A stretch of DNA of 64,000 nucleotides from Aurantiacibacter rhizosphaerae (GTDB taxonomy: Bacteria; Pseudomonadota; Alphaproteobacteria; Sphingomonadales; Sphingomonadaceae). Below are positions 45,228 to 54,775 of this stretch, piece by piece. Location of the stretch: NCBI RefSeq assembly GCF_009807005.1, contig NZ_WUBR01000003.1:496001-560000 (forward strand), in the 5' to 3' direction. Each line of letters opens with the position of its first letter. Positions within the stretch are counted from its first letter, which is position 1. Below the pieces are notes generated by a model. That model ran no database searches, was not told the DNA's origin, and saw only the letters and a program-made list of their open reading frames with translations. A program made the position numbers and the translations under genes.

Positions 45228-47156
45228 ATGCGTATCCTATCTTTCTCACCTGCTTTGATCCTGCCGTTCCTGATGGCAGCCTGCACATCTGACGACTTGC
45301 CGGAGGAAAAACGCGTGGTCGCACCCGTTCTCACCAGTGAAGAGGCACTGGATGAATTCACCTATGCCCGCCCGCAGAAAGCGCGCGTTACGCATGTGGC
45401 GCTGGACCTCGATCTGGATTTTGAAGGCAAGCGGGTGGAAGGCGTGGCCACGCTGGATGTGGATGCGGCAGAGGATGCCAGCGAGATCGTTCTCGATTCC
45501 GACGGGCTGATTATCGGCGGCATCACCGATGGCAATGGCAACGAACTGGATTACACGATCGGAGAAAGCGATCCTGATAAGGGCGAGCCGATAACCGTCA
45601 AACTGGGCGAACTGACCGGGCCGGGCCTGCAGCAGATCGTGGTTTCCTATGCCAGCGGGCCTGATGCGGAGGCATTGCAGTGGCTTTCGCCAGAGCAGAC
45701 CGCGGGCGGCCAATATCCCTTCGTTTTCAGCCAGGGCCAGGCGATCCTCAACCGTACGTGGATCCCCACGCAGGATAGCCCGGGCATCCGCCAGACATGG
45801 GAAGCGCGCATTACCGCGCCAAAACCGCTGAACGTTGTGATGAGCGGTATCAGCCGCGGTGATCCGGAAGATATTGGCGAGAACAATCGCGCCTTTGAAT
45901 TCGTGATGGAAAACTCCGTTCCGCCGTATCTGATCGCGATTGCGGCCGGGAATATCGAATTTGCCGAACTGGGTCCGCGTTCGGGCGTCTGGGCAGAGCC
46001 GGAGGTGCTGGAAGAAGCGGCCGCTGAACTGACCGACACCGAGGCGATGATCGATGCCGCCTCGGAGATTTACGGCGACTATCGTTGGGGTCGGTATGAC
46101 ATGATCGTGCTGCCGCCGTCCTTCCCCTACGGCGGGATGGAAAACCCGGTGATGACCTTTCTCACCCCCACCTTCATCGCGGGCGACCGGTCCAACACCG
46201 GGCTGATCGCGCATGAACTGGCGCATAGCTGGTCTGGCAATCTGGTCACCTATTCAAGCTGGCGCGACGGCTGGCTGAACGAAGGCGTCACTTCTTATTT
46301 CGAAAGCCGCATTTCGGAGGCCGTGTTCGGAGAGGAGCGCGCCAACCAGGAATATGCGTTGAGCTATGCCAGCCTGGTGGACGCTATCGAAGAAAACGGC
46401 GCGGACAATCCCAACACCGCCATGCGCACGCCCCAAGGCATCAGCCCGTTCGATACGGTGGGAGAGGCGATTTACGACAAGGGCACCGTGTTTCTGCGCA
46501 CGGTAGAAACCATCCTTGGGCGCGAACGCTTCGATGAATTTATGCGCGGCTGGTTCGATCGCCACGCGTTTCAGCCGGCAACATCCGAAATGTTTCTTTC
46601 CGAACTGCGCGAATACGTGATCAGGGGGGACGAGGATCTGGAAAACCAGCTGATGCTGAATGAATGGGTCTATGGCACCGGTCTGCCGAAGAATGCAGTG
46701 GCCCCCGATCCGCAGGCTTTTGCCGAGGTCGATAACGCGGCGCAGGCTTACGGCGCGGATGGCACCTTGCCCACGGCGCAGGTGTGGAATGGCTGGACCG
46801 GGGCAGAGCAGCAGCGCTTCCTGCAGGAGCTGCCCGATCAACTGTCCGCCGATCAGCTGGCCGCGCTGAACCGCAGGCTTTCACTCTCCACCACTGGCAA
46901 TAACGAGGTGCTGTTTCTGTGGCTGGAAGCGGCGCTGCGCAATCAGTATGAGCCTGCCGTCTCTCAGGCGGAAACTTTCCTTGGGCAGGTGGGGCGCAAC
47001 AAGTTTGTGGAGCCTCTGTTTGCCGCATTGTGGGAAACCGGCAGCTGGGGCCAGCCGATTGCGCGCGGCATCTATGACAAGACCCGCAGCGGCTATCACA
47101 GCTATACCCGCGGCAAGGTGGATGCCATCGTGGGTGCATCCGGGCAGGATAGCTGA
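45228..47156 (+). CDS. M1 family metallopeptidase lipoprotein
   Basis: 642 aa from ATG 45228 (lipobox LMAAC). N-terminal beta domain, then gluzincin domain with GGMENP (exopeptidase motif) and HELAHSWSGN (H329-E330-xx-H333) followed by the distal Glu in WLNEGVTSYFE. The C-terminal helical domain matches leukotriene-A4-hydrolase-type aminopeptidases (YGTGLPKNAVAPD). Removes N-terminal residues from peptides in the envelope. Confidence 0.94.
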   Translation: MRILSFSPALILPFLMAACTSDDLPEEKRVVAPVLTSEEALDEFTYARPQKARVTHVALDLDLDFEGKRVEGVATLDVDAAEDASEIVLDSDGLIIGGITDGNGNELDYTIGESDPDKGEPITVKLGELTGPGLQQIVVSYASGPDAEALQWLSPEQTAGGQYPFVFSQGQAILNRTWIPTQDSPGIRQTWEARITAPKPLNVVMSGISRGDPEDIGENNRAFEFVMENSVPPYLIAIAAGNIEFAELGPRSGVWAEPEVLEEAAAELTDTEAMIDAASEIYGDYRWGRYDMIVLPPSFPYGGMENPVMTFLTPTFIAGDRSNTGLIAHELAHSWSGNLVTYSSWRDGWLNEGVTSYFESRISEAVFGEERANQEYALSYASLVDAIEENGADNPNTAMRTPQGISPFDTVGEAIYDKGTVFLRTVETILGRERFDEFMRGWFDRHAFQPATSEMFLSELREYVIRGDEDLENQLMLNEWVYGTGLPKNAVAPDPQAFAEVDNAAQAYGADGTLPTAQVWNGWTGAEQQRFLQELPDQLSADQLAALNRRLSLSTTGNNEVLFLWLEAALRNQYEPAVSQAETFLGQVGRNKFVEPLFAALWETGSWGQPIARGIYDKTRSGYHSYTRGKVDAIVGASGQDS

Positions 47157-47270
47157 CTGCGGGCGGGCCGCCCTTCGTGTTGGCCCGCCGCCTGCATGCA
47201 TAACTTTCGTTTTGTTGCGCCACTCATCTGCATTATGGATTGCAGCGAACATTCAAGGGGCTGATTACCG

Positions 47271-48500
47271 ATGACTGCTGACGCGGATCGCCGCCCTGAC
47301 GATACCCCTGTGACATCCGCAGACGATCAAGCCCGCGCATCGAATGATGATGCGCAGGAAATCTGGCGGCGCCAGCAGCAGATCCTGGGACGCGTGGCGC
47401 TGGGCGGTGTGCGTCAGGATGTTCTCAGCGATATCGTGAAGCTTGCAGAGGAGCAGACCGGCGACGGCATGCTAGCCTCCATCCTGCTATTGTCCGAAGA
47501 TGGCAGAACCCTTCACCTGGGCGGCGCGCCAACATTGCCCGATGCCTATAACGAAGCGATCGAGGGCATGGAAATCGGTGTGGGCGAGGGCTCCTGCGGC
47601 ACGGCGGCGCAAAGCGGGCAGGCGGTGTTCGTGGACGATATCGCCAATGATCCCCTGTGGAAGGACTTTCGCGAACTCGCTCTGTCGCATGGCCTTGCGG
47701 CCTGCTGGTCCGTGCCGATCAAGGCGGGCGATGGCAGCGTGCTGGGCACTTTTGCCAATTACTACCGCGAACCGCGCAAACCCTCTCGGCTTGACCGCGA
47801 GATTATCGAGGCGATTGCGCTCACCACCTCCATCGCGGTGGAGCGAATGCGGCTGGAGCGCATGCATGAACGTGCCGAGGAAGCGAAATCGCTGGTGCTG
47901 GAAGAATTGCAGCACCGGGTGAAGAACGCTTTCGCATTGGCGCAGAGCCTTATCAGCCTCAACGTGCCGGCTGCGGTCAGCGCACGGGACCTGGCAGATA
48001 TGGTGAATGGCAAGCTGCGCGCCATCGCATCCGCGCAGGATCTGATCATCGTGCGCAAACCCGATGGCCGCTCGGATGAGATGACATCGCTGCGCAAACT
48101 GCTCGCCACGATCCTTGGCCCGCTTGGCTATGGCGACAAGGAAGAACGCATCGTGCTGCGTGGGGAGGATGAGGAGGTCGCTGCCGAAACCCTGTCCGGC
48201 CTGGCGATGATCTTTCACGAACTGGCCACCAACGCCACCAAGTATGGCGCACTTACCGAACCCGATGGCAAGGTGGTGATCGAGTGGGACAAGCGCCCCG
48301 ATGGCATGCAGATCGTGTGGACGGAAAGCGGCGGCCCGCAGGCGGACAGTCCGGAAACGTCCAGCTTCGGAACGCGGCTGGTAACGGCCACGGTTCGGCA
48401 GCTGGGCGCAACGATGGATCACGATTGGCTGGAACGCGGGCTGGTGGCCACCATCACCTTGCCCGCACCGGGTCCCAGGGTGGGTTCGCGCGCGTCCTGA
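47271..48500 (+). CDS. GAF-domain HWE/HisKA2 sensor histidine kinase
   Basis: 409 aa, no membrane helix. GAF domain at about 45-205 (GGAPTLPDAYNEAIEGMEIG, GSCGTAAQSGQAVFVDDIA, ACWSVPIKAGDGSVLGTFAN). The phosphoacceptor block VLEELQHRVKNAFALAQSLI has His215. The HATPase part has MIFHELATNATKYGAL. Such kinases feed PhyR-NepR-EcfG general stress signalling in alphaproteobacteria, which suits the EcfG-like sites here; PhyR itself is not in the window. Confidence 0.9.
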   Translation: MTADADRRPDDTPVTSADDQARASNDDAQEIWRRQQQILGRVALGGVRQDVLSDIVKLAEEQTGDGMLASILLLSEDGRTLHLGGAPTLPDAYNEAIEGMEIGVGEGSCGTAAQSGQAVFVDDIANDPLWKDFRELALSHGLAACWSVPIKAGDGSVLGTFANYYREPRKPSRLDREIIEAIALTTSIAVERMRLERMHERAEEAKSLVLEELQHRVKNAFALAQSLISLNVPAAVSARDLADMVNGKLRAIASAQDLIIVRKPDGRSDEMTSLRKLLATILGPLGYGDKEERIVLRGEDEEVAAETLSGLAMIFHELATNATKYGALTEPDGKVVIEWDKRPDGMQIVWTESGGPQADSPETSSFGTRLVTATVRQLGATMDHDWLERGLVATITLPAPGPRVGSRAS

Positions 48501-48603
48501 CAGGCCCATATAGCGGCCGCTCTCGGCATGTTCGGACAGAAAAACTTTCTCTGCCGTGTTTCCCCTTGCCGAAAGGCACGGCGCGCCGCACATTCATGAA
48601 ACG

Positions 48604-50685
48604 ATGCTGCGCCAATATGAACTTGTTGAACGGGTCAAGCAATATGACCCCACCGCCGATGAGGCGCTGCTTAACCGCGCCTATGTCTACACCGTGCAGA
48701 AACACGGCAGCCAGAAGCGCGCCAGCGGCGATCCCTATTTCAGCCATCCGGTAGAAGTTGCTGGCCTGATGACGGACCTGAAACTGGATCAGGAAACCAT
48801 CATGACCGCGCTGCTCCACGATACGGTGGAGGATACGCTGGCCACCATCGAGGATATCGAAACCAATTTCGGCCCCGACGTGGCGCGGCTGGTGGACGGC
48901 GTCACCAAGCTGTCCAAGATAGAGCAGATGGCGGAGAATGAGCGCGCGGCGGAGAACCTGCGCAAGTTCCTGCTGGCCATGAGCGAGGACTTGCGCGTCC
49001 TGCTGGTAAAGCTGGCGGATCGCCTGCACAACATGCGCACGCTGCACCATATCAAGAACCCGGAGAAGCGCCGCCGCATCGCGCGCGAAACGATGGATAT
49101 CTATGCCCCGCTGGCAGAGCGCGTGGGCATGTATGAATACATGCGCGAGATGGAGCTGCTTGCGTTCGAGCAGTTGGAGCCCGAGGCCTATGCCACGATC
49201 ACCAGGCGGCTGGAGCAATTGCGCCAGTCCGATGGCGGACAGGTGGATCGCATCGCGCTGGATATCAAGCAGGCGCTGGCCGCAGCAGGGCTGGAGGTGG
49301 AGGTGTGGGGCCGCGAGAAGCATCCCTATTCCATCTGGCGCAAGATGGCGGAGCGTCACCTGCCGTTCGAACAGGTGACAGACATCATGGCCTTCCGCGT
49401 GCTGACAGACAGCGTGGAGGATTGCTATGCCGCGCTGGGCGTGCTGCACACCACGTTCCAGTTCGTGCCGGGGCGGTTCAAGGATTATATCTCCACCCCC
49501 AAGAACAACGGCTATCGCTCGCTTCACACCACGCTGTTTTATGACAAGTCCATGCGCGCAGAAGTGCAACTGCGTACGCGAGAGATGCACCGCACCAACG
49601 GCTTCGGCCTTGCCGCACACTGGGCCTACAAGCAGGGCGGCAAGCATGATGGGCAGGTGGCCTGGCTGCGCGATCTGATAGAAATCGTCGATGCCAGCCA
49701 CGATGCAGAAGAGCTGCTGGAACACACCAAGCTGGCGATTTACCAGGATCGCATCTTTGCCTTCACGCCAAAGGGCGCGCTGTTCCAATTGCCCAAGGGC
49801 GCAACCGCGGTGGATTTCGCCTTTGCCGTGCATACGGATCTTGGCGCGCAAACCGTGGGCGCGAAGATCAATGGCCGCCACATGCCGCTGCGCACGCCGC
49901 TGGGCAATGGCGACGTGGTGGAGATCATCAAGGGCAAGAATGCAGAGCCGCAATTGTCGTGGCTGGGCTTCGTCGTCACCGGCAAGGCGCGCGCATCCAT
50001 CCGCCGCGCGGTGCGCGCAAAGGAGCGCGCCGAAATCGCCGAAATCGGTGCAAAGCTGTATGACGAGATTACCGAACGCCTGCCTGCAAAGGTGGGCAAA
50101 AAGGCCATGAAACAGGCCGTGGAGCGGCTGAACCTGATCGACGTGGACGACCTGATGTTTTCCATCGGTGCGGCCAAGCTTTCCGATCGCGAAGTAATGG
50201 AAGCGCTGATCCCCGGCAGCACGGCGGACATGCCCGAAGAAGCGCAGCAGGAACGCGCAATTTCGATCAAGGGGCTGACGCCCGGCGTCGGTTTTGACCT
50301 TGCCGATTGCTGCCACCCCGTGCCCGGCGATCGCATCGTGGGCCTGCGCCGTCCGCATGAAACGGTGGAGGTTCACGCCATCGATTGCCTTGAACTGGCC
50401 AATGGCGTGGATGCCGACTGGGTAGACCTTTCATGGGGTGAAAGATCGAGCGGCGCAGTCGGGCGGCTGCACGTCGTGCTGTATAATCGGCCCGGCACGC
50501 TGGCGGAAATGGCAGGCGTTTTTGCGCGCAACAATGCCAATGTGATGCACCTTGAACTGACCCAGCGCGACGATCCGTTTCACACCTATGTGCTGGATCT
50601 GGAAGTGCAGGATCTGGCCCATCTCACCCGCATCTTGAGTGCCCTGCGGGCGACCGATGCTGTGGCACAGGCGGAGCGGATCTAG
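48604..50685 (+). CDS. bifunctional (p)ppGpp synthetase/hydrolase (Rel/SpoT)
   Basis: 693 aa from ATG 48604 (MLRQYELVERVKQYDP). HD hydrolase domain: YFSHPVEVAG, LLHDTVEDT (H72-D73, E77-D78), LVKLADRLHNMRTL. Synthetase: FKDYISTPKNNGYRSLHTTL. TGS (IFAFTPKGALFQLPKGATAV) and C-terminal ACT (GRLHVVLYNRPGTLAEMAGV) follow. As the only Rel homologue seen, it probably makes and breaks the alarmone, as usual in alphaproteobacteria. Confidence 0.95.
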   Translation: MLRQYELVERVKQYDPTADEALLNRAYVYTVQKHGSQKRASGDPYFSHPVEVAGLMTDLKLDQETIMTALLHDTVEDTLATIEDIETNFGPDVARLVDGVTKLSKIEQMAENERAAENLRKFLLAMSEDLRVLLVKLADRLHNMRTLHHIKNPEKRRRIARETMDIYAPLAERVGMYEYMREMELLAFEQLEPEAYATITRRLEQLRQSDGGQVDRIALDIKQALAAAGLEVEVWGREKHPYSIWRKMAERHLPFEQVTDIMAFRVLTDSVEDCYAALGVLHTTFQFVPGRFKDYISTPKNNGYRSLHTTLFYDKSMRAEVQLRTREMHRTNGFGLAAHWAYKQGGKHDGQVAWLRDLIEIVDASHDAEELLEHTKLAIYQDRIFAFTPKGALFQLPKGATAVDFAFAVHTDLGAQTVGAKINGRHMPLRTPLGNGDVVEIIKGKNAEPQLSWLGFVVTGKARASIRRAVRAKERAEIAEIGAKLYDEITERLPAKVGKKAMKQAVERLNLIDVDDLMFSIGAAKLSDREVMEALIPGSTADMPEEAQQERAISIKGLTPGVGFDLADCCHPVPGDRIVGLRRPHETVEVHAIDCLELANGVDADWVDLSWGERSSGAVGRLHVVLYNRPGTLAEMAGVFARNNANVMHLELTQRDDPFHTYVLDLEVQDLAHLTRILSALRATDAVAQAERI

Positions 50686-51004
50686 AGCAGGCTGAGCGTC
50701 ACCTGCACCCCGTCATCTTCGCCAAGCCCCTCCGCTTTGCGCACGGTAGCCTTGACCGGCAGCAAGTATCCTTCGTGCGATGTCCTGGGAAAGACGGATG
50801 TCGTCCAGCAGCTGTCCCCCAGCGTCACCTCCACCCGAACAGAGCCGAACCCGCGGCTCTTGCCTGTTTCCATACGCCTTAGCGCGGCATGTGCCCTTAT
50901 TTCGTCGGCAGCATCGCCCGCGATGGTAATGAATACCAGCCCCCGGCAGGCGACCCGTCCTGCGCCCAGCGCCACAGCTTGGCGTCCAGGCTGAGCGTTT
51001 CGAT
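50682..51004 (-). pseudogene. DUF1905 gene with frameshift and ATC at the start position
   Basis: The downstream frame encodes FITIAGDAADEIRAHAA, GFGSVRVEVTLGDSCWTTS and GYLLPVKATVRKAEGL, the DUF1905 body. The upstream part, ETLSLDAKLWRWAQDGSPAG, is in another frame. Adding one T to TGGTATTCATT (near 50931-50936) joins them as GGWYFITIAG. No ATG/GTG/TTG fits the start; an ATC (51004) lies seven bases after GGGGAG. The surviving open part begins at an ATG at 50975. Decayed gene or sequencing error. Confidence 0.7.
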
Positions 51005-51008
51005 GGCG

Positions 51009-52031
51009 CTACTCCCCGATCATCCGCACCGGCACCTGCACACTGCACACGTCGACCCCGCCAGCAGGCTGGGTGTAGAAGGCGTCGTCGCGATTGGCGC
51101 CCACTCCGACATAGCGGGCGAAGCTTTCGCTGCTCGTATCGAGGTATTGAAAAGCGGGCGGCGCGTCCATTTCCTTTGCCAGCCGGACTGACAAGATGGG
51201 CGTACGCAGATCGGCCTCTTCCTCGGTGTAAAAGCCCAATTCGCCAGAGCCGCGCGGCAGGCTGGAAAGGTGCTCCATCCCCATGATCACGCGGCCCACC
51301 ACGGCAAGGTTGCGATCCATGTGCCGCTGCGGCTGGCCGATGATCGTATAGAGTTCGGCCCCGGTGCCGGTGTCGGGCGCATAGCCGCGGGCCACGCCGA
51401 TGTAGCTGTAGCAGTGGATGGGCCAGGCGATTGTGCGCTGTGCCTCGTCCGGGCCGATACCCACCGGCCATCCTGCAATTATGGCAGTCTCCGATGCATA
51501 GCTGTCCCCTTTCTGCCGGGCGATAGCTTCGCGTATCGTATCTTCGTCAAGTATCATGCCGTCGCGGGCATATTGCTCCAGCCACGCATTGCGCAGCACG
51601 CCGGTAAGCGGGAAAACCGGTTCGTTCATTATCGGCGCGGGCGGTAATACAGATGCGTATCCGGCATCAGGCGAAACCACCCCCTCCGGCAATTGCTTCT
51701 CTTCCGTCACGTCGCCCCATTGCGTGACGTAATTATCCTGTACGCGGTAGACGCTCGCAGAGTCCCACCAATGCGCGCTGGCGAGGGTGCGGATATTGTC
51801 CACCCATGGCTGGCTGAAGGGTTCTGGCGCAAGCTGGATGACCACCGTGCGCGGATTGCCCCGCGCATCCGGCGTCAGTTCCATCACCAGCAGATCTTCG
51901 GGCGATATCGCCACCCATTCTTCGGCCTTGGCAGCGGCCACTACCGAGGACGGCGTTGCCGATGGCTCAGATTCCTGCGCGGTGGCGGCAAGGGGCAGGG
52001 AAAGGGCGGCAAGGGCCAGGAAGCGTTTCAT
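51009..52031 (-). CDS. cyclophilin-type peptidyl-prolyl isomerase, exported
   Basis: 340 aa from ATG 52031. Signal peptide RFLALAALSLPLAATAQE. Cyclophilin-like core: TVVIQLAPEPFSQPWVDNIR, AHWWDSASVYRVQDNYVTQW, AELYTIIGQPQRHMDRNLAV and VVGRVIMGMEHL. A divergent subgroup common in sphingomonads; catalytic Arg may be R in YRVQDN. Would act on periplasmic proteins. Confidence 0.85.
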   Translation of the reverse strand: MKRFLALAALSLPLAATAQESEPSATPSSVVAAAKAEEWVAISPEDLLVMELTPDARGNPRTVVIQLAPEPFSQPWVDNIRTLASAHWWDSASVYRVQDNYVTQWGDVTEEKQLPEGVVSPDAGYASVLPPAPIMNEPVFPLTGVLRNAWLEQYARDGMILDEDTIREAIARQKGDSYASETAIIAGWPVGIGPDEAQRTIAWPIHCYSYIGVARGYAPDTGTGAELYTIIGQPQRHMDRNLAVVGRVIMGMEHLSSLPRGSGELGFYTEEEADLRTPILSVRLAKEMDAPPAFQYLDTSSESFARYVGVGANRDDAFYTQPAGGVDVCSVQVPVRMIGE

Positions 52032-52062
52032 GCACGGCACTGTGCCATGCCATCGCCCGTGG

Positions 52063-53778
52063 TCAATCCCGATCGCGGTTGAGCGGAATATCCACCTGCA
52101 CTTCACGCGCGCGCGGCATGAATGCAGGCGCCGGTTCCTGTCCCGATGCGGCATCCATTTCCATCGCGCTGCGGATCAAGAATTCGCGCAGGCGGCAATG
52201 CATGGTCCAGCCGATCTTCGGATCCTTCGCCCATACGCAGGCGCGGGCGACCTGGCCTTGTGCGTTATGCTCGATAACCTCGATCTTGGCTTCGTCCTTC
52301 TTGATGATCTCGTCATCACCGGCGACGAATTCATCGAACTTCTCGCGCAATGCATCAATGTCAGCCCGGTGATCGAGGAAGATGGGCACGCGCTTGATGA
52401 TGGCCGGGTCCTGCTTGGTCCAGTTTTCAAAGCTGGAGCCGACGAATTCGGCGACAGGTGCCATCACTCGGCGATCGTCCCAGGTGCGCAGGCGCAGATG
52501 GGTGAAGCCGATCTTTTCGACATAGCACCACTGGTCTTCATAATAGACCGCATCGCCAATGCGCGCGGTTTTCGCAAAGGCGATCTGCAGGCTGGCCATG
52601 ATATCGCCCAGCACCTTTCGCGCGGCAAAGGCGATCACCAGGCCGATGGCACCTGCACCGGCCAACAGCGAGAAGCCGAGCGTTTGCGTGATATTGCTCT
52701 GCACCAGCACGATGCCAATTCCCGCCAGCATCACCAACACGATGACAAGGCGGCGCACGGCGGAAGCCTGGGTATAGAAATCGCGGCTTTCCTCGTTCTC
52801 CGGCTGCTCAATCTTGTGAGCATTGCGATCGGTGGCAAAGTCCAGCATCGCCTCCACCACGGTGACGATGATCGCCCCAATGGCGATTACGATCAGCGTG
52901 AGTTGCAGCGGGCCGAGCAGATCCTCCACCGGGCCGGAGAAGGTGAACAGGAAATTGCGCATGATGGCAAAGCTGCCGGCCAGCGCGAACAGCGTGACCG
53001 GCACCTGCACAGCGCGCAGGATCCTGCCGATCATATTGTCATCGTCATTGCGCTTTTTCGCCATGCCAACGGCCTTGTACGTCAGGATGGCGGCTAGGAA
53101 CGCCAGCAGCATCACCAGCGGAATGGCGATCACTTCCCACCATGCCAGTGTCCAGAAGGCCTGCTGGCGCAGCGGGGTGGGCAGGCTGACTTCAAAATCT
53201 GTAGGGCCGAAACGTTCGTAAAGCGCTGGCAGATTGCCCACCGTCTGACGGCTGAACATCCACACCGGCTCCCCGCCCGGTTCCTGCAGGCGGGCAATGC
53301 TGACAGGTACGCTGCGGCGTGTCAGTTCAAGGCTGGCGAGGGTGATATGGCGGCGCTGGGCACCGGCCATCGGATCCTTGTTGCTGGCGGCGGTATCCAC
53401 CGCATCAGGCCTGTCCGGCAGGCTGGCCCAGTTTACCGCTATGGAGCGGTTGGCGATTTCATACATCATCGCCGCAAGGTCTTCCGCCTGCGTGGCCTGT
53501 TCCTGCGGAGGAAGGTTCGACATGTCGAGCGCGGTTGCCGCGCGCTCCCATTCTCCTGCCTCTGCCGCGGCGAAGAAGCTTTCCAGCAAGGCCTGCGGCG
53601 TATCGAGTTCCAGCGGCTCACCCTGTGCGGCAAGGCCGGGGTTCAGCGCGTCAACCTCGTAAACATAGGGCTCGGAGCCGCTCGGCACCTGCGCATCCTG
53701 CTGCGCGGCCAGCGGGGCCGATAACAGCGTGAAGAACAGGGCAAGTACCCCGGCGAGCTTGTGAAATATCCGATCCAT
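52063..53778 (-). CDS. MscS-family mechanosensitive channel
   Basis: 571 aa. Signal peptide (LAGVLALFFTLLSAPLAAQ), a periplasmic domain to about 215, then helices at about 218-245, 255-300 and the pore helix TLGFSLLAGAGAIGLVIAFA followed by ARKVLGDIMASLQIAFAKTA, and the MscS beta domain GDAVYYEDQWCYVEKIGFTH. The Gly/Ala-rich TM3 is diagnostic. Larger than MscS, nearer MscK/YbdG types. Confidence 0.92.
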   Translation of the reverse strand: MDRIFHKLAGVLALFFTLLSAPLAAQQDAQVPSGSEPYVYEVDALNPGLAAQGEPLELDTPQALLESFFAAAEAGEWERAATALDMSNLPPQEQATQAEDLAAMMYEIANRSIAVNWASLPDRPDAVDTAASNKDPMAGAQRRHITLASLELTRRSVPVSIARLQEPGGEPVWMFSRQTVGNLPALYERFGPTDFEVSLPTPLRQQAFWTLAWWEVIAIPLVMLLAFLAAILTYKAVGMAKKRNDDDNMIGRILRAVQVPVTLFALAGSFAIMRNFLFTFSGPVEDLLGPLQLTLIVIAIGAIIVTVVEAMLDFATDRNAHKIEQPENEESRDFYTQASAVRRLVIVLVMLAGIGIVLVQSNITQTLGFSLLAGAGAIGLVIAFAARKVLGDIMASLQIAFAKTARIGDAVYYEDQWCYVEKIGFTHLRLRTWDDRRVMAPVAEFVGSSFENWTKQDPAIIKRVPIFLDHRADIDALREKFDEFVAGDDEIIKKDEAKIEVIEHNAQGQVARACVWAKDPKIGWTMHCRLREFLIRSAMEMDAASGQEPAPAFMPRAREVQVDIPLNRDRD

Positions 53779-53823
53779 CCTGCCTGATATTACGCGCCGC
53801 GGCGTGGATAGGTCCGAATTGCC

Positions 53824-54264
53824 CTAGCGCACCTGTTCTTCCAGCGCGTGCATATCATCGTCGAACAGGCCGAAGTGATGCCCGATTTCGTGGATCAGCA
53901 CGTGGCCCACAAGATGCTCGAACGTCTCGTCCCCGCGCTCGCACCACTCCAGCAAGATCGGCAGGCGGAACAGGCGGATGCGATCGGGCATGGTGCCGGA
54001 ATGCTCGATACTGCGCTCTGTCAGCGGCAGGCCTTCATAAACACCGGTCAGTTCAAACGGATGTTCTATGCCCATTTCTGCCAGCAGTTCATCCTCGGCA
54101 AAATCCTGCACCTGGATAACGACATTGCCCAGGTGCGCGGCGAATTCAGCGGGCAGTTTTCGCAATGCTGCCTGCGCTGCGGCTTCCATGTCCTGAATGG
54201 AGGGAGCAAGTCCGATGTCACGTTTCATGGTGCCCGGAATAGGGCCACTGAAACGCGATGTCAT
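53824..54264 (-). CDS. minimal zincin-like metallopeptidase family protein (DUF1025)
   Basis: 146 aa from ATG 54264; ATG 54228 (KRDIGLAPSIQDMEAA) is nearly as likely and neither has a good ribosome site. The C-terminus has the zincin motif LIHEIGHHFGLFDDDMHALE (HExxH plus distal acidic residues). The body AQAALRKLPAEFAAHLGNVV is typical. A small cytosolic protease-like fold; activity unproven. Confidence 0.9.
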   Translation of the reverse strand: MTSRFSGPIPGTMKRDIGLAPSIQDMEAAAQAALRKLPAEFAAHLGNVVIQVQDFAEDELLAEMGIEHPFELTGVYEGLPLTERSIEHSGTMPDRIRLFRLPILLEWCERGDETFEHLVGHVLIHEIGHHFGLFDDDMHALEEQVR

Positions 54265-54327
54265 TACGCTGCTTGTCTTTCCCGCAGAGCTTCGCTAGGT
54301 GCCCGCCTTCTGCCAAGACAGGCATGC

Positions 54328-54418
54328 GGAGCGGTGGCCGAGTGGTCGAAGGCGCACGCCTGGAAAGTGTGTATACGGTAACCCCGTATCGTGGGTTCGA
54401 ATCCCACCCGCTCCGCCA
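54328..54418 (+). tRNA. tRNA-Ser (anticodon GGA)
   Basis: 91 nt including encoded CCA. The acceptor stem GGAGCGG (54328-54334) pairs with CCGCTCC (54408-54414). The D-arm region GTGGCCGAGTGG, anticodon loop with GGA (CCTGGAAAG), a long variable arm (TGTATACGGTAACCCCGTATC) typical of class II tRNAs, and the T-loop GGGTTCGAATCCC are all present. It borders the sugar-acid locus. Confidence 0.97.
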
Positions 54419-54775
54419 CTTACCCCAAGACTATCCCGCGATTACTTGGGCACCGCGCAGGCGGGTTTTGAAAAGACCATTGGCGTAGCGGCACAGTCAT
54501 TCGCTGACTGGATACCGCGTTTCATGCGCTCGAAATTTCCTGGTGTTGCACGTCTGGTCCGGCCGGTGCGCTATGATGATTTTTGATGTCGCGAGGTTGT
54601 CGATTCATTTCTTGAGACGGGCAGGGCGAGTGAGTTTTTTCGCGCCTCGTCTCGATCTTGGGATGAGCTCTCCACTTAAACTGCCTCATTTGCCCTTGTG
54701 ACCGATGATCGCTACCGATAATTGGTCAGTCCGATTGATGCCGATTGGTATTTGGACGGCTTGGGAGAGTTGAGA
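54419..54775. other. non-coding stretch between tRNA-Ser and the esterase gene
   Basis: No gene is convincing here. A frame continuing past the tRNA to 54586 ends in GFEKTIGVAAQSFADWIPRF, which may be a fragment of something, but I cannot place it. A hairpin (GAGACG 54614-54619 with CGTCTC 54648-54653, inner GGCG/CGCC) lies near the middle. The promoter of the esterase gene should lie in the last 100 nt. Confidence 0.5.

Noticed and set aside
48454..50376. 640-codon minus-strand open frame
   Set aside because: Antisense of the Rel/SpoT gene, whose domains on the plus strand are beyond doubt.
54419..54586. Possible remnant of an integrase or other gene after tRNA-Ser
   Set aside because: The fragment (FEKTIGVAAQSFADWIPRF) matches no integrase motif, and no duplicated tRNA 3' end is visible within the window.
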